Assembly: GCA_026260175.1 (NCBI GenBank)
Contig: JAKCWW010010103.1
Coordinates: 1 to 22,369 of the forward strand
DNA length: 22,369 nt
Direction: 5' to 3'
Source of the DNA: Reticulitermes lucifugus
Taxonomy: Eukaryota; Arthropoda; Insecta; Blattodea; Rhinotermitidae
In this document: positions 9,099 to 18,849 of the stretch, piece after piece
Numbering within the stretch: position 1 is the stretch's first letter
Layout: each line of letters begins with the position of its first letter
Made by a program: the position numbers and the translations under genes
The notes under the pieces: model-generated
Seen by the model: the letters and a program-made list of their open reading frames with translations, nothing else
The model's database searches: none
What the model was told of the DNA's origin: nothing

Positions 9099-9400
9099 TT
9101 ATTCTATTAATTGTTCTTCCTCCTTAGTACAGAATATGTCTTGTAAAAATATCAGTGTCAAGAAAGGATTATAAATCCAGGTATTATCATCTGTCATATC
9201 CGGAAAGTAATCTGTGAATTTTGTGGCAAATAGAATCAGGCGTTCGATTACTTTGAATTTAGCACTCTCATCCAACTGAAGTTTGTGTTCCATCAGGAAA
9301 TCGTAAAGAATGCATAAACTTTCAATTTGACTATTCTCCAAAACATTTCCAGAGCCAAATCCTTTATGAATAATTCACATCTCTTTTTGCACGTGGAAAA
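9099..9400 (-). pseudogene. hAT-superfamily transposase fragment, C-terminal part
   Basis: The minus-strand frame 9341-9099 reads LCILYDFLMEHKLQL, FKVIERLILFATKFTDYFPD, WIYNPFL and finally CTKEEEQLIE before a stop. The order hydrophobic helix, F-DYFPD, W-I-NPF, KEEEQLIE matches the region before the C-terminal dimerisation domain of hAT transposases of the ZBED/SCAND3-like group. That region is often written as RF.DYFPD...WI.NPF...E.LIEL. Upstream, the other minus frame carries RIQQFSTCKKRCELFIKDLA, which fits the preceding helix after a frameshift near 9340. The catalytic RNase H part and the terminal hATC motif are missing. It is a fossil with no sign of function. The superfamily call is from remembered motifs. 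Confidence 0.65.
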
Positions 9401-9579
9401 CTGCTGTATTCGAGCCATGAAGGGACAAATCCCGAATAATTTATTGTTGAGAAAATATTTTGTCAAATAAAGATAAGTATGTGCCAGAGAGGAACTTTCA
9501 AGAAACATGTTTGTCAAAGGCGTGAGTAGTAAGCAAAACAAGCAACTCCTCTTTACATAAAAATAAACATACAAATATT

Positions 9580-12000
9580 TTACAACGGGAGAGCCACTAC
9601 ATGATGTACGAGTCTACAAACAATTGTGTATGCTGCCCATTCGTTTACAAAATACTTAAAAAAGTGTAGAATTCAAAAGGTCATTAATTTTTTTTTAAAT
9701 TCACTAATTTCACTTTAGCGTCTGGCATCAACTATGCGTTTTTAGACGAAAGACATATTCGGTGCCACAATTCGCTTGTTTCCGTCAAAAATACAGCATG
9801 ATTAAATTTGTTTATTTGTCCTCATGAGTGAAGTACACAAGCTACCAGCCCAGTCTATTTCTTTTTGATCCCAATATTTGTTAATCAGGTTCCAAATTTA
9901 TCTCCCGTCGCACTTTCATTCAAGGGTCTGAAGACTGGCATATCTATTTTTTTACAGAACCTCACTAATATAACTGTCACTCGAATACTAGTTGCAGACA
10001 ACACTACCGACATCTGTCGATACATTCAACTGAATAATGAACCTATAATAAGAACCACTCTTATTTTTACGTCATCTTATGACTGCTGTTCCTCTGTTGT
10101 CCGACATGTCACTAATAACACGGGTTACAACGCTATTTGATAACGGCAACATATCTACATGTTTCACATGTTCTCTGAACAGGCAAGAAACTACCTTATT
10201 TACTCATGAAAGAAATTAAGCTTCTTGCAATAAAATCAAATTTTGAAGTTTTGCTACTCAGTATCTCAATCGATATGGTGTTTCAAGTGCATTTAATTAT
10301 CATTTTTGCTGTAGGAATAAAAGGAATACCATTATTTTCGTACTTGTTTACTTTATTTTAATAAAATCAACTCCCTTCTTAGGTCCGGTTGTTAAGCGCC
10401 GCCGAAGAAAAGAAGGGTTAAGGTTAACTTAACTCGACTCATCCATTTGTGTTAAAAATAAATAAAAAGTACCCGTCAGACGCTTTTACTGGTTCTCTGA
10501 AAGTCTGAGGTTGTTATTGTCGATTATATTACCGCAAAGTACGGAACGCGGTTTCGATAGTCTTTATCACCACTACATTTAAATCGAATTTTATACAGTC
10601 ACTGTCACACTTTCTTTCTTCACACACGACTTCCCTACATCACTGAAAGTATGAACACACGATTTCGGTTTACATTCCGGAACTGCCGCTACACTAACTG
10701 ATATCCTTATTTCTATTTATCTTATCCCTTTAAACCTTCCTGCTTTAACCACTTATCCACTGGGGTAACATTAATCGCAATCTGTGAAATATTAACTGCA
10801 CATCGACAAAAAATTCACTTTTCTGAAGCAGAAAGTAGCACATCTGAAACTGAATTAATCAGGCCACAATAACCATTGTCTCCGCGCTAGTAGCTCTTGG
10901 TGACGGATGTAGGTGAAGGTGCCAAGAAAAAGCTTTCCGTATAACACGTTTTCGGGAAATCGGGACAGCTTAGTTCTTATAGTGACGATGCTATTACGGT
11001 TTACACAACCGACGGATCCTATTTCGATTCTAGGCAGGCCGAAGAAATGTATTTCTTCGCCCAATCGTCCTTGGTTATTGAGTTAAACAGGCTGGGGCGT
11101 GAGGCAGTTTATTCACCTCCATTTAGTGCCGAAGCTAGGGATAAGTGGGGCAGTAACCATACTTTTCCACAGGCCTTCATCTTGTGCACAAGGAAAGCGA
11201 GAGTTTTGCTATCCGCTAATTTATGCACCCACTGTCTCCGCATGCATGTCCATATCTCGGTTTTCCAGAGTCTTCGTGCAAAATACAATGTAAATACGAA
11301 AAGTTAAAAACAGCAGTAACATGAGTCAACGAACGAAGAATTACAGTAAATTTTTATCAAACACACCGTGTAGCAAATGAAACCAAATGATTTATCTTTT
11401 TATCAGATTATCTATGCGTACAAATAACACACCATTACTAATAATTTCTGCGAATATGTAAGGGGTCGCTAACCACATGCTTGGAAACATTGTATTATCC
11501 TAATAGAGATTCCGTACACGTTAAATCTGTCACAGATGGCATCAAACTTTCGTTCAGTCGGCGTGTTTGATTTAGATGTGTTAATGTTATATCGCTACAA
11601 TTTAAAAAAGAATCTCCAAAGGTTAATTAACCATTACCCTAGCGACAGAATGTTCAGACAGTTCATCCCAATTGTGTTCGTAGATAAGCAGAGATGCAGA
11701 ATAAATCCAGTCAAAACTCAACAATATATTTAGTTCACAGATCAGCTACATGTTTCGAACAGATCTATTTATAATAAGACTAACCAAAATAAAGAAACGA
11801 TAAATATATGCACAATTACTTTGGGATTGACACCTAAATGCCTTACATATGTTATTATATAAAAAGTACATAACAAAGGTGGACAGCCTTGAGATTGAAA
11901 GTTGTAAGAATTACAAATGTGTAAGTTTTTTTTATTTTTAAAGACTGTAGTAAAAGTACAGTATTACAGCTTAAATATTTTAAAATAAAAATAGTATATC
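9580..12000. other. No recognisable feature
   Basis: Open frames reach 91 codons (9865-10140 plus) but show no domain. The 11-mer ACACCGTGTAG at 11363-11373 recurs as an inverted pair at 21032 and 21142. Nothing else stood out. Confidence 0.45.
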
Positions 12001-12012
12001 TTCTTTCTTATG

Positions 12013-12130
12013 GCCAGCCTGATGATAATGATATTTGGTCGAAACGTGTGGCTAATATGCAACCTAAGTGTATTGTTGAGTTTTGAATGGATTTATTCTG
12101 CCTTTCTGGTTATGTAGGAAGCTAAATACA
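12013..12130 (+). mobile_element. Penelope-like remnant with degenerate hammerhead-like motif
   Basis: CTGATGA (12019-12025), GAAAC (12041-12045) and a four-base AGCC/GGCT outer pairing (12016-12019 with 12050-12053) repeat the arrangement at 7158-7204. GTGTGG follows GAAAC as ATGTGTAGG does there. Stem II is no longer well paired and the triplet before the cleavage site is altered. Only this short piece is recognisable and its end is a guess. It may be a remnant of the same kind of element. Confidence 0.4.
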
Positions 12131-12139
12131 GAATTTGAG

Positions 12140-12780
12140 CGGCCGCCATCCTTTTCCTTTACTTTCTGGAAAGGCCAGATTATCAAAAGGTCCCTATTTT
12201 TCTAACATCTCTTACCACATAACGTTCAAGATCTGCAGGTCCCATTTGCGATATTTCAAATCCCGTCCCTGAAGATTCCACGGCCTCCGTGTTTTTGTTG
12301 CTTATGAAATAGAAAGGAAAATATAGAAGAATGTTGTTTTCTAGTAGCATGTTATTTATCTTAGCTCTATAAAATTAGTTAATTTGTTCCAACGTATGGA
12401 GGAACAGGCATGAGTTTTGTCTATGTGATAACATAAAAAGTTTCTTTACAAAATAATAAAAAGAAGCCAAGAATAAAATTATAAGCGACGAAAATTGAAG
12501 AAAATAAGATATAAAATCTCGCTGTTGCATGTGGCATTAGGAGCGATTCTGAAAAGAGCGCTGTACAAGCATTATATTTTGTCGGCAAGTTCTTCAGCAT
12601 AATTCAACTGGCATACAAGGTGGCCAGGGAAGTACAGTAAACTGAGAGCCTAGCGAAGCAACTACAGTAATAACTCACACTTCAAATTCGAAAACAGTTT
12701 GACGCACTCAGATTTTTTAAGCTTTCACAGCAATTTAATTGACGATTCCGGTCTTCTTGGATGAAAAGCTGCGTCGCTTT
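12140..12780. other. No recognisable feature
   Basis: AT-rich sequence without long open frames or recognisable repeats. Confidence 0.5.
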
Positions 12781-12789
12781 GTAAGCGAC

Positions 12790-12925
12790 TCACAACGCAT
12801 TCTTCACGGACATTGAACCCTTGACACGTTCCTTCAAGGCGGCGACTCGGCGACTCAGCATTACGTCCCAGAAGACTGAAATCCTAGAGTGACTGCTTTC
12901 TGCCGCTGCATTAAAATGTTCATGG
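12790..12925 (-). repeat. Fragment of an insect interspersed repeat (FWDVML type)
   Basis: The minus-strand translation SHSRISVFWDVMLSRRVAAL matches a phrase (FWDVM-C--V) that recurs in spurious small proteins from many insect genomes and marks a common interspersed repeat. The underlying bases GGATTTCAGTCTTCTGGGAC and GTAATGCTGAGTCGCCGAGT are its typical start. Similarity fades after about 40 codons. The class of the repeat is not clear to me, and the call is from memory. Confidence 0.45.
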
Positions 12926-13065
12926 AAATCCGCCAATATTTCGAAAATTAGTATAGGACACATGGAGAGAACGTGATAAACAGAAAACATACCCGTTTTA
13001 AAGTAACAGCAGTTCAATAACTAGCAGAAGTAGTACTATTAACAAGTAGTTGTAGGTGTTGTTGC

Positions 13066-13402
13066 TCTAGTGGTAGTAATGGTAGATGTAGTAGCAGCAG
13101 CAACAGTAATAGTAATAATAGTAGTGGCGGTGGTGGTGGCAGCGGTTGGGGTGGTGGTGGTGGCGGCGGTGGGAGTGGTGGTGGCGGCGGTTGGTGTGGT
13201 GGTGGCGGTGGTAGTAGTGGTGGTGGTGGCGGTGGTGGTGGCGGCGGTGGTGGCGGTTGTGGTGGTGATGTTGGCGGTAGTGTTGGTGGCGGCGGTGGTG
13301 GTGGTTGTGGTGGTGATGTTGGCGGTAGTGTTGGTGGCGGCGGTGGTGGTGGTGGTGGTGGTGGTTGTGGTTGGTGGTGGTTGTGGTTGGTGGTGGTAGT
13401 GT
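13066..13402 (+). repeat. G-rich GGT/GGC triplet-repeat expansion
   Basis: Imperfect GTA/GCA triplets (13066-13120) pass into a dense GGT/GGC/GTT tract (13121-13402) that is almost free of C and A on the plus strand. The 109-codon Val/Ala open frame through it is a by-product of the triplet periodicity. The tract has many GG runs and could form two-tier G-quadruplexes or R-loops; that is inference. Confidence 0.95.
13255..13350 (+). repeat. 48-bp direct duplication within the GGT tract
   Basis: The block starting GGTTGTGGTGGTGATGTTGG at 13255 is repeated without visible change from 13303. A shorter 16-bp unit, GGTTGTGGTTGGTGGT, is repeated twice near 13363-13394. These mark recent slippage or unequal exchange. 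Confidence 0.9.
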
Positions 13403-13419
13403 TACTAGTAGTATTATGT

Positions 13420-14620
13420 GGCCGTCCGAGTAATCTCGTGACTGTAGCGCGTGAAGTCTTAGCTGTCTGATACTAGAATCGTATATTCGTGTTCCACTTG
13501 AGATCTGCTTTTATAATCGCGATTTTATGCGTTCCTTATAGGCAGAGCCGTTGCAACGGGTCGACAGTCATCCAAAAATTCCTTCCAGATTCGTTAAGAA
13601 ATCTCGAAACTCAGTGTGGAATGCGAACTTAAAGTTCAGCTTTCTAAGATGCTAAGATGGCTAGGTCATGAGTTGGACCACTCATCTCTAACAAACGTCA
13701 AGTTACAGGCTTTTGCCGCAGCGTCATGCTTCCAAACAGGGATAATATTTCCTTATGGATTCCTTCGAGAGGAAACATACACATTAGGCTGCAAAAGTAA
13801 CAGGTAGAGTTCTAAGATCCAGTCCTTTGTGTAAGCTCATCCTTTACGTACGTTACGTCTGATGTGTTGTCCTGCCATGCTTTCTGTTTATCTCGTTCAT
13901 TACAACAGTTAGTTTTACACTTGCCTGTTTTCGTACCAGCTGGCGCATATCTGGCTGGGTTCTATTCTTTGAAGTGGGGACGCACAATTCTCTTTCCTCT
14001 CCCTTCCCGATGGAACAGTCTTGAATAACGTACGTACCGCCGGGAGAGTGATAGAACTGGTCTGGGGAAATCGAAAAAAAACCCTTGACGCGGCTGCTAT
14101 AAGAGGCGGACAGTACAGAGGAAAAAACGAAAGAGGTCTCCGATAAAGACGGGGTTATTCTATCGATGAGGCTTTTTGCGCCTGTCTCTCTCTTCAAGAA
14201 TTGAGCAGAGAACGGAAAGAAAAATTGAAAGTAAAACCGATACTAATGGAGACGGGCTAGGATACTGACAGTTAATCAGAGTCAAGGAGAAAGATATACA
14301 CGATGTGACACATGCAGAAAAATTACGAGGCAAGCAAAATAGTTGCAGATCCATCAGGAAAAATAGAAAGTACAGAAATGTGAAAATTATTCTAGAATGA
14401 GTTCTATATTTAGTTGCTGGTTGTTTTGGAAAATATATTCCATACAAACACTGCCTAAGTACCATGATATTAGAAACTACGAAGGACGCGGAGACAAACT
14501 TCCATACATTCGTAACTTCTGCCCTAGATCGCACTGCACAACCTCTGCCACTCTTAACATTGTACGTAAAAAATATTGTATTATATAAGGTATGTCTAGA
14601 AATTTGCGACGCAGGTTGTT
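13420..14620. other. No recognisable gene; two overlapping open frames of unknown meaning
   Basis: Minus-strand open frames of 114 codons (13853-14197) and 124 codons (14160-14534) occur. The second has a hydrophobic FLYFLFFLMDLQLFCL run, but neither has a recognised domain or supporting splice context. Confidence 0.4.
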
Positions 14621-14624
14621 ATTG

Positions 14625-14711
14625 AGGTAGCATATGCAATGAACTTTTTATGTCACATTGATTTTATTTAAAATACAGGTTTCCGAAGATTACCCTGATT
14701 TCTTCAGAATG
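14625..14711 (-). mobile_element. Possible Penelope-like remnant with CUGAAGA...GAAAC motif
   Basis: On the minus strand CTGAAGA (14707-14701) is followed by a partly paired segment and GGAAAC (GAAAC at 14683-14679), then an A-rich TATTTTAAATAAAATCAATG. The order of hammerhead core halves and A-rich downstream part resembles the 7158-7260 element. Stem II is weak. It is a tentative call. Confidence 0.3.
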
Positions 14712-14719
14712 TAAGACAA

Positions 14720-15760
14720 AGAACTGTGAAATATATTTTGATTGGTGTATCCGGTTGAGTGAATACTAAGGATCCAGTACTAAATATTATATCAGTGTTG
14801 TTATATTTGATGATGGCAGTACAGCCAGCTTCCAATATGGTGTTTGACTTTAACTACAAACAAATCAATGTAGAATGTCCAGAATATATGTCACTTCAAC
14901 ATATCGCTTTTGCGGGCCTCTTGAAGAAGAAATCACAACGTTTTCTCGAAATGTCGTGAGCCGATTATTCACGTCGTGCGTTTTTCTCATAGGCGCTATT
15001 TGTACTTCATATCTTGCCCTGGTTGTTATTTAACAATGGCTGAAAAAGGATATTTTTGTACGAGAAGTAAAAAACTTTAAGTTCTTTAAGTTCTATATAG
15101 TACGTAGTTTTACACAGCTGTTGGTCTATCTTATATTTATTAACACTTTGGTCACACTCTCAATCCCGGTTCTTCCCTCATATTCAGAGACCACGTTTTA
15201 CAGCTTGTAAAGAATTCTAGCATCTAGGATATTTAAGTGTAAGGGATTTTAATAGGACAATATTTACGGCGCAAAAGCCTAACTAATACTTTATTCAAAA
15301 CAGAGCGAAGAGATAATGAAAAGTATTATTAAAGGTTCCGTTCGACTGCACTCAGAACTACCCAGTAAACTCACTGTGTGATAGAGCCCTAAGATTCAGC
15401 ATCGTTGATATCAAAGTCGTCATTATATATGGCTTCATGTTCCATATTCACAAAGTATCTCTTCAGGATACATCATGATGTTTGCTTCACATGTACCGCT
15501 CGGTCTCTGAAGTGTTAGCGGTTCTGGACGCCTGTCTCTAAATCCTACATACATGCTACTTCTGCAATTTCACTATTCCCTTAATGCATACTGACCCCTA
15601 TAAGTTACAATATTCCCACTTGGATAATGCTCTAGTATGGTCATTTACTTAATCCTTCTCATTACGGGTACATATATGTTCCTAGATTCAGTGAGGGGTC
15701 CGGGATAACTTAGATATTTGTAGCTGAGTCACGGAAGAAGCAGGTTATATAGAGTCAAAA
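14720..15760. other. No recognisable feature
   Basis: A 66-codon frame at 14759-14959 is unrecognised. The N-terminal part of the transposase that follows was looked for here and could not be identified. Confidence 0.45.
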
Positions 15761-15764
15761 CATC

Positions 15765-16425
15765 AGTTTACAAACTGATGATTTTCATGGCGACATAAAC
15801 AGCGAAATATTTATCAAGTGCCTACGCGGAAAACTCATAACACACTTACCACCATGCTCTGTCTTAGTGCTTGATAATGCATCTGTTCATAGTATATAGA
15901 TTAGCCGCTCTTCACCCTACAAATCGACAAAGAAAAATTTGGCAAGACACCCAGTGACAGAAATATACCATTCAGTCCAACTATGTTCCAAGCCGAGCTG
16001 TTCGAAATTGTAAAACTTAACAAACCTCAGTTAAAACTTGCAATATTGATTCAGTCCTCGCAAAATATGACTACTCTGTTCTACGTTTGCCACCTTATCA
16101 TCCAGAACTCAATCCTATAGAACTAACATGGGGATTAGGGAAAAGCTGGGTTGCAACACTTAACGTGTCGCGTTGAAAATTTGCTGAGAGAACAATTTGG
16201 TTCTGTGACACCTGAAGAATCGGGTTCGAGATGTTAAAAGCTTGGAAGATCGTTAGTTGGAGGATGAAGGAAGATTGTATGATCTTGAAGATTGCCAAAT
16301 TCTTATAAACTCGGACAATTCAAGTAGCGCAGATGATGAGTGAGGGAGTGATGAAGGGCTGGAGATGGACACGGAACACTCTGGAACTGGTAGATTACTA
16401 TCAAACAGCAAGTAAAAGCAGGTAA
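15765..16425 (+). pseudogene. Tc1/mariner-superfamily DDE transposase, C-terminal half, DD82E (Sailor-like) spacing
   Basis: In order: DFHGDINSEIFIKC from 15780, then THLPPCSVLVLDNASVHS with the second catalytic Asp codon at 15873-15875, then a stop at 15897. RNIPFSP-type and ELFEIVKLNKPQLK segments follow, then VLRLPPYHPELNPIELTWG with the catalytic Glu codon at 16120-16122. VENLLREQFGSVTPEE comes next, and an acidic tail LEDEGRLYDLED...SSSADDE ends near 16425. These are hallmarks of DDE_3-type transposases of the IS630-Tc1-mariner group. The Asp-to-Glu codon distance is 247 bases, about 82 residues, far from the usual 34-39 and fitting the DD82E group. Several stops and frameshifts are present. 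No N-terminal DNA-binding part, first Asp or terminal inverted repeats were found, so this copy is inactive. Confidence 0.9.
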
Positions 16426-16429
16426 TGGT

Positions 16430-17090
16430 CCAACCTACACTACTCATTAAAGCTGACTGAAGAGTGACAGGCCTAGTCAATACTAGTATCAGTTTCTTGC
16501 AGTAATTTTCTTTTAGTTGTAAGCAGTGAGATATTTTCACGATCGCTAGTAGCGTCGCTGCTATCCTGCCCCCTGGCTCTCTGTTACACTTTCTCTCGCG
16601 CATGTCACGGCAGACTTATTTGATGACCCCTCCACAAAGTTTTGACAGTCATCAGAAACATCTGCCAGGAACGCCTCGCCTGTGTCTTAAATCAAATCCT
16701 GGACATGATCGAAATCAATTAAGAGGCACATGCGGAACCACATAAATAATACTCTCAATCTTATACAGACTTAGGACCAGTTGTGATTACACTGCAGGAC
16801 ATACCTTTAACGAATTCGTGACAGTATGTTCATGTTCCCCTAATTTGTTTGTTATTTGGTAAGAGAAAATAGAGATCGTTCTCCAGATGGAGGCAGAAGA
16901 TCCCTCCGAAAGATCATAAGGCTTTCAGTCAACATAATCACCGCAATAAGAAACTTAAATCTCTCACAGATGTCATGTATTTTGAAGACTTCATACAGTG
17001 AACATTTTTATCTTAGAATGTGACACATTATGAATTAATTGTACTAAATATCATCATTAATACTTGAAGGATTCAGGCTGTGAACTTGTG
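16430..17090. other. No recognisable feature
   Basis: No open frame or repeat was recognised here. The minus-strand open frame 16253-16603 runs antisense over the transposase tail and is a shadow. Confidence 0.45.
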
Positions 17091-17094
17091 GGTT

Positions 17095-17160
17095 GTGACA
17101 GGTTTACTCCTGTAAGACGCCAAAGTTTCAGCTAACAGGCTGTTACTATCTTCAGGTTCG
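17095..17160 (-). mobile_element. Hammerhead-like motif of possible Penelope-like remnant
   Basis: On the minus strand CCTGAAGA (to 17149) is followed by T and then a hairpin AGTAACA...TGTTAGCT (seven pairs, one bulged G). GAAAC (17129-17125) comes next, then TTTGGC and GTC (17118-17116). GTC is the preferred hammerhead cleavage triplet, and AC/GT can form the two-pair stem III seen at 7190-7197. No stem I pairing was found on either side, so this is a partial match. Confidence 0.35.
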
Positions 17161-17306
17161 AATGTGAACGCAGTACGTTACTCCACTTCTAAGCATGTAC
17201 GGTATCACAGGCTAGAAGATTACAGCATTTACTTTCCTGGTCTTGAAATCTGTAAGTCTGACATCTCAATACGTAGGGCTGTTCGTCGGTCGGTATTACG
17301 TCATTT

Positions 17307-17802
17307 GTTTAACGGCCTCCTCAATATCAGCGGCCTAACGGTCTCTTAAGCCTATCCCAGCGGCCACACGGTCTAAGGCGTGGGTCTGCGGCCGCTCGCT
17401 TGCTGGAATTGTGGATTCGAATCCCGCCGGGGGCATGGATGTCTGTGTCTTGTGTTTGTTGTGTGTTGTCACGTAAACGTTTCTGCGACGGGCTGATGAC
17501 TTGTCCAGGGGAGTCCTACCGAGTGTGGTGTGTCTGAGTGTGATCGCGAAGCCTTGACAATGAGGAGGCCTAGGCCTACCAGGGCTGTCGAGATATTAAA
17601 ACAATTTCTATTAAACTTAATTTGCCTAATAGTCTCTTCAATATAAGCTCTCTAACGGCCTCCTCAACCTAAATTGTTTAACGACCCCTTGAAAGTCAGT
17701 TGCCTTACAGTCTCTTCAGCGTCAGTTTCCTAAAGTCTATTCACCGTCAGTTTCCTAACGGTTTTTTCAGCGTCAGTTGCCTGACGGCCTTTTCAGCTTT
17801 CT
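17307..17802 (+). repeat. 26-bp minisatellite, interrupted by a SINE
   Basis: Units starting TGCCTAACGGTCTCTTCAGC with a GTCAGT end repeat at 17623, 17649, 17675, 17701, 17727, 17752 and 17778. Unit lengths are 26, 26, 26, 26, 25, 26 and then partial. Two more diverged units (17307-17331, 17332-17361) lie to the left, separated from the rest by the SINE. The rightmost units are the most alike. I know no function for it. A short region with this periodicity can mimic coding sequence, which explains part of the 17164-17349 open frame. Confidence 0.9.
17359..17600 (+). repeat. tRNA-derived SINE, plus strand (family A, copy 2)
   Basis: The 5' part GCGGCCACACGGTCTAAGGC lies in the A-box position and GGATTCGAATCCC (17413-17425) is a clear B-box. 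The body contains CATGGATGTCTGTGT, CGACGGGCTGATGACTTGTC, GAGTGTGGTGTGTCTGAGTG, AGCCTTGACAATGAGGAGGC and GCTGTCGAG, all shared with the copy at 8306-8545. It sits inside the 26-bp minisatellite and is therefore younger than the array. The exact 5' border is uncertain because GGCCACACGGTCT also resembles the start of a minisatellite unit. Confidence 0.9.
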
Positions 17803-17809
17803 TCCTTGG

Positions 17810-18790
17810 GTTCTACATCACTTACTTTGCACTTCATTATTAAGCTGGAGCCCATTTCCTCCTCTCCTCCATCACCCATCGCATCAGTTTCATTGTCTAC
17901 TTCATATTGCTCTTCATTAGATTTCATTTTACTTCACTAAAATCTGAACCTGTTGGTCGTAGTTGCTCCGTGCTTTTCTCCAGGAATTTTATTTACCGCC
18001 TTATATTTTGCACTCACCCAACCGCGTGGTCACAACAGTCTTAAGGTTTCACATTGTGTATATTTCTGGAAATAGTTAATTTTAGCCACAAAAATGAAGT
18101 ATGCAATGGCTACTTCAGTGGTCCTTTCTTTGATTTCCACTTAACGTTATGGATGTTTGTCTACAAGGAGCTACCTCTTTCTTTCTTTCTTTCAAATTTT
18201 TTGGAGCGTATGTTGTTTTCAAGAAGTGCTCAAGCCTGCGTCAAGACATCTGGGATTTGGCTATTTCTTCAACCCTATAAAGTTTCTTTAATGGAGCTAT
18301 TTTACGATCCGCATTTACAACCATCAACCACTCAAAAGGAAAGACACGGTGTGTGTGTTTGTGTTCCAGCCCTCAGAGCTACACTCATCACTCACCGAAG
18401 TTTATGTTCTGAAGCATCACAACTAGAAGAACAGCTCTAGTGTGGTGGCATTGTGTAAGTAACAAAAAGAAACATATGAGCAGTATGGAGATAAAGTTTT
18501 TGTATGAATCGAAAACAGTGAAACGTCTTGTCTTGGACATGTACAATGCAGTCCTCAAAATGGATGAGATTTGAAATAAAATATGCCTAATCTAAGTAGC
18601 AGTTCACAATCTAATGCTTGTAAAAACAATGCAGTCAAGTTAAGAGGGAAACATTTTGTACTTTATAAATATATATATTTTTTTGAAGGGCCCCGCAGCA
18701 GATGCTACGGACTCACCGCAGCCTTCAGGATTATTGTGCAACCCTGTGATGAAGATGATTAAGTAATTTGTTTATGTTTTTCCTTGTAAT
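17810..18790. other. No recognisable gene
   Basis: A 128-codon open frame (18054-18440 plus) has two hydrophobic stretches but no recognisable family. It also runs through the TTTC tract at 18175-18193. Confidence 0.4.
18175..18193 (+). repeat. Short (TTTC)n microsatellite
   Basis: CTCTTTCTTTCTTTCTTTC gives about four and a half TTTC units. Confidence 0.85.
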
Positions 18791-18796
18791 GGAACA

Positions 18797-18848
18797 CCGG
18801 TGGAATGAAATTGACAGGGGAAATCCGAAGTACTAGGGGGAAAAACCT
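18797..18848 (-). repeat. Truncated fragment of SINE family C
   Basis: The plus-strand text GGTGGAATGAAATTGACAGG, GGAAATCCGAAGTAC, AGGGGGAAAAACC matches the distal part of a common insect SINE. It parallels GGAATGACACTGAGAGGGGA and AAGCCGAAACAC in the copy at 19628. The tRNA-like half is missing, and similarity ends abruptly at about 18848. Confidence 0.6.
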
Positions 18849-18849
18849 A

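Noticed and set aside
13070..13399. 109-codon Val/Ala-rich open frame
   Set aside because: It lies entirely within the GGT/GGC triplet tract; the open frame and amino-acid bias follow from the repeat.
14085..14110. TATA-like GCTATAAGAGG as a promoter
   Set aside because: No downstream open frame, initiator context or repeat end gives it meaning; such a string is expected by chance here.
14160..14534. 124-codon minus-strand frame with a hydrophobic stretch
   Set aside because: The hydrophobic run derives from A-rich plus-strand sequence. No family resemblance or splice context was seen.
17413..17425. Functional tRNA gene at the B-box
   Set aside because: No acceptor stem or anticodon stem can be paired around it, and the same sequence occurs in a dispersed copy at 8306-8545, so it is a SINE head.
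18054..18440. 128-codon plus-strand frame
   Set aside because: It passes through a TTTC microsatellite and has no domain or conserved motif.
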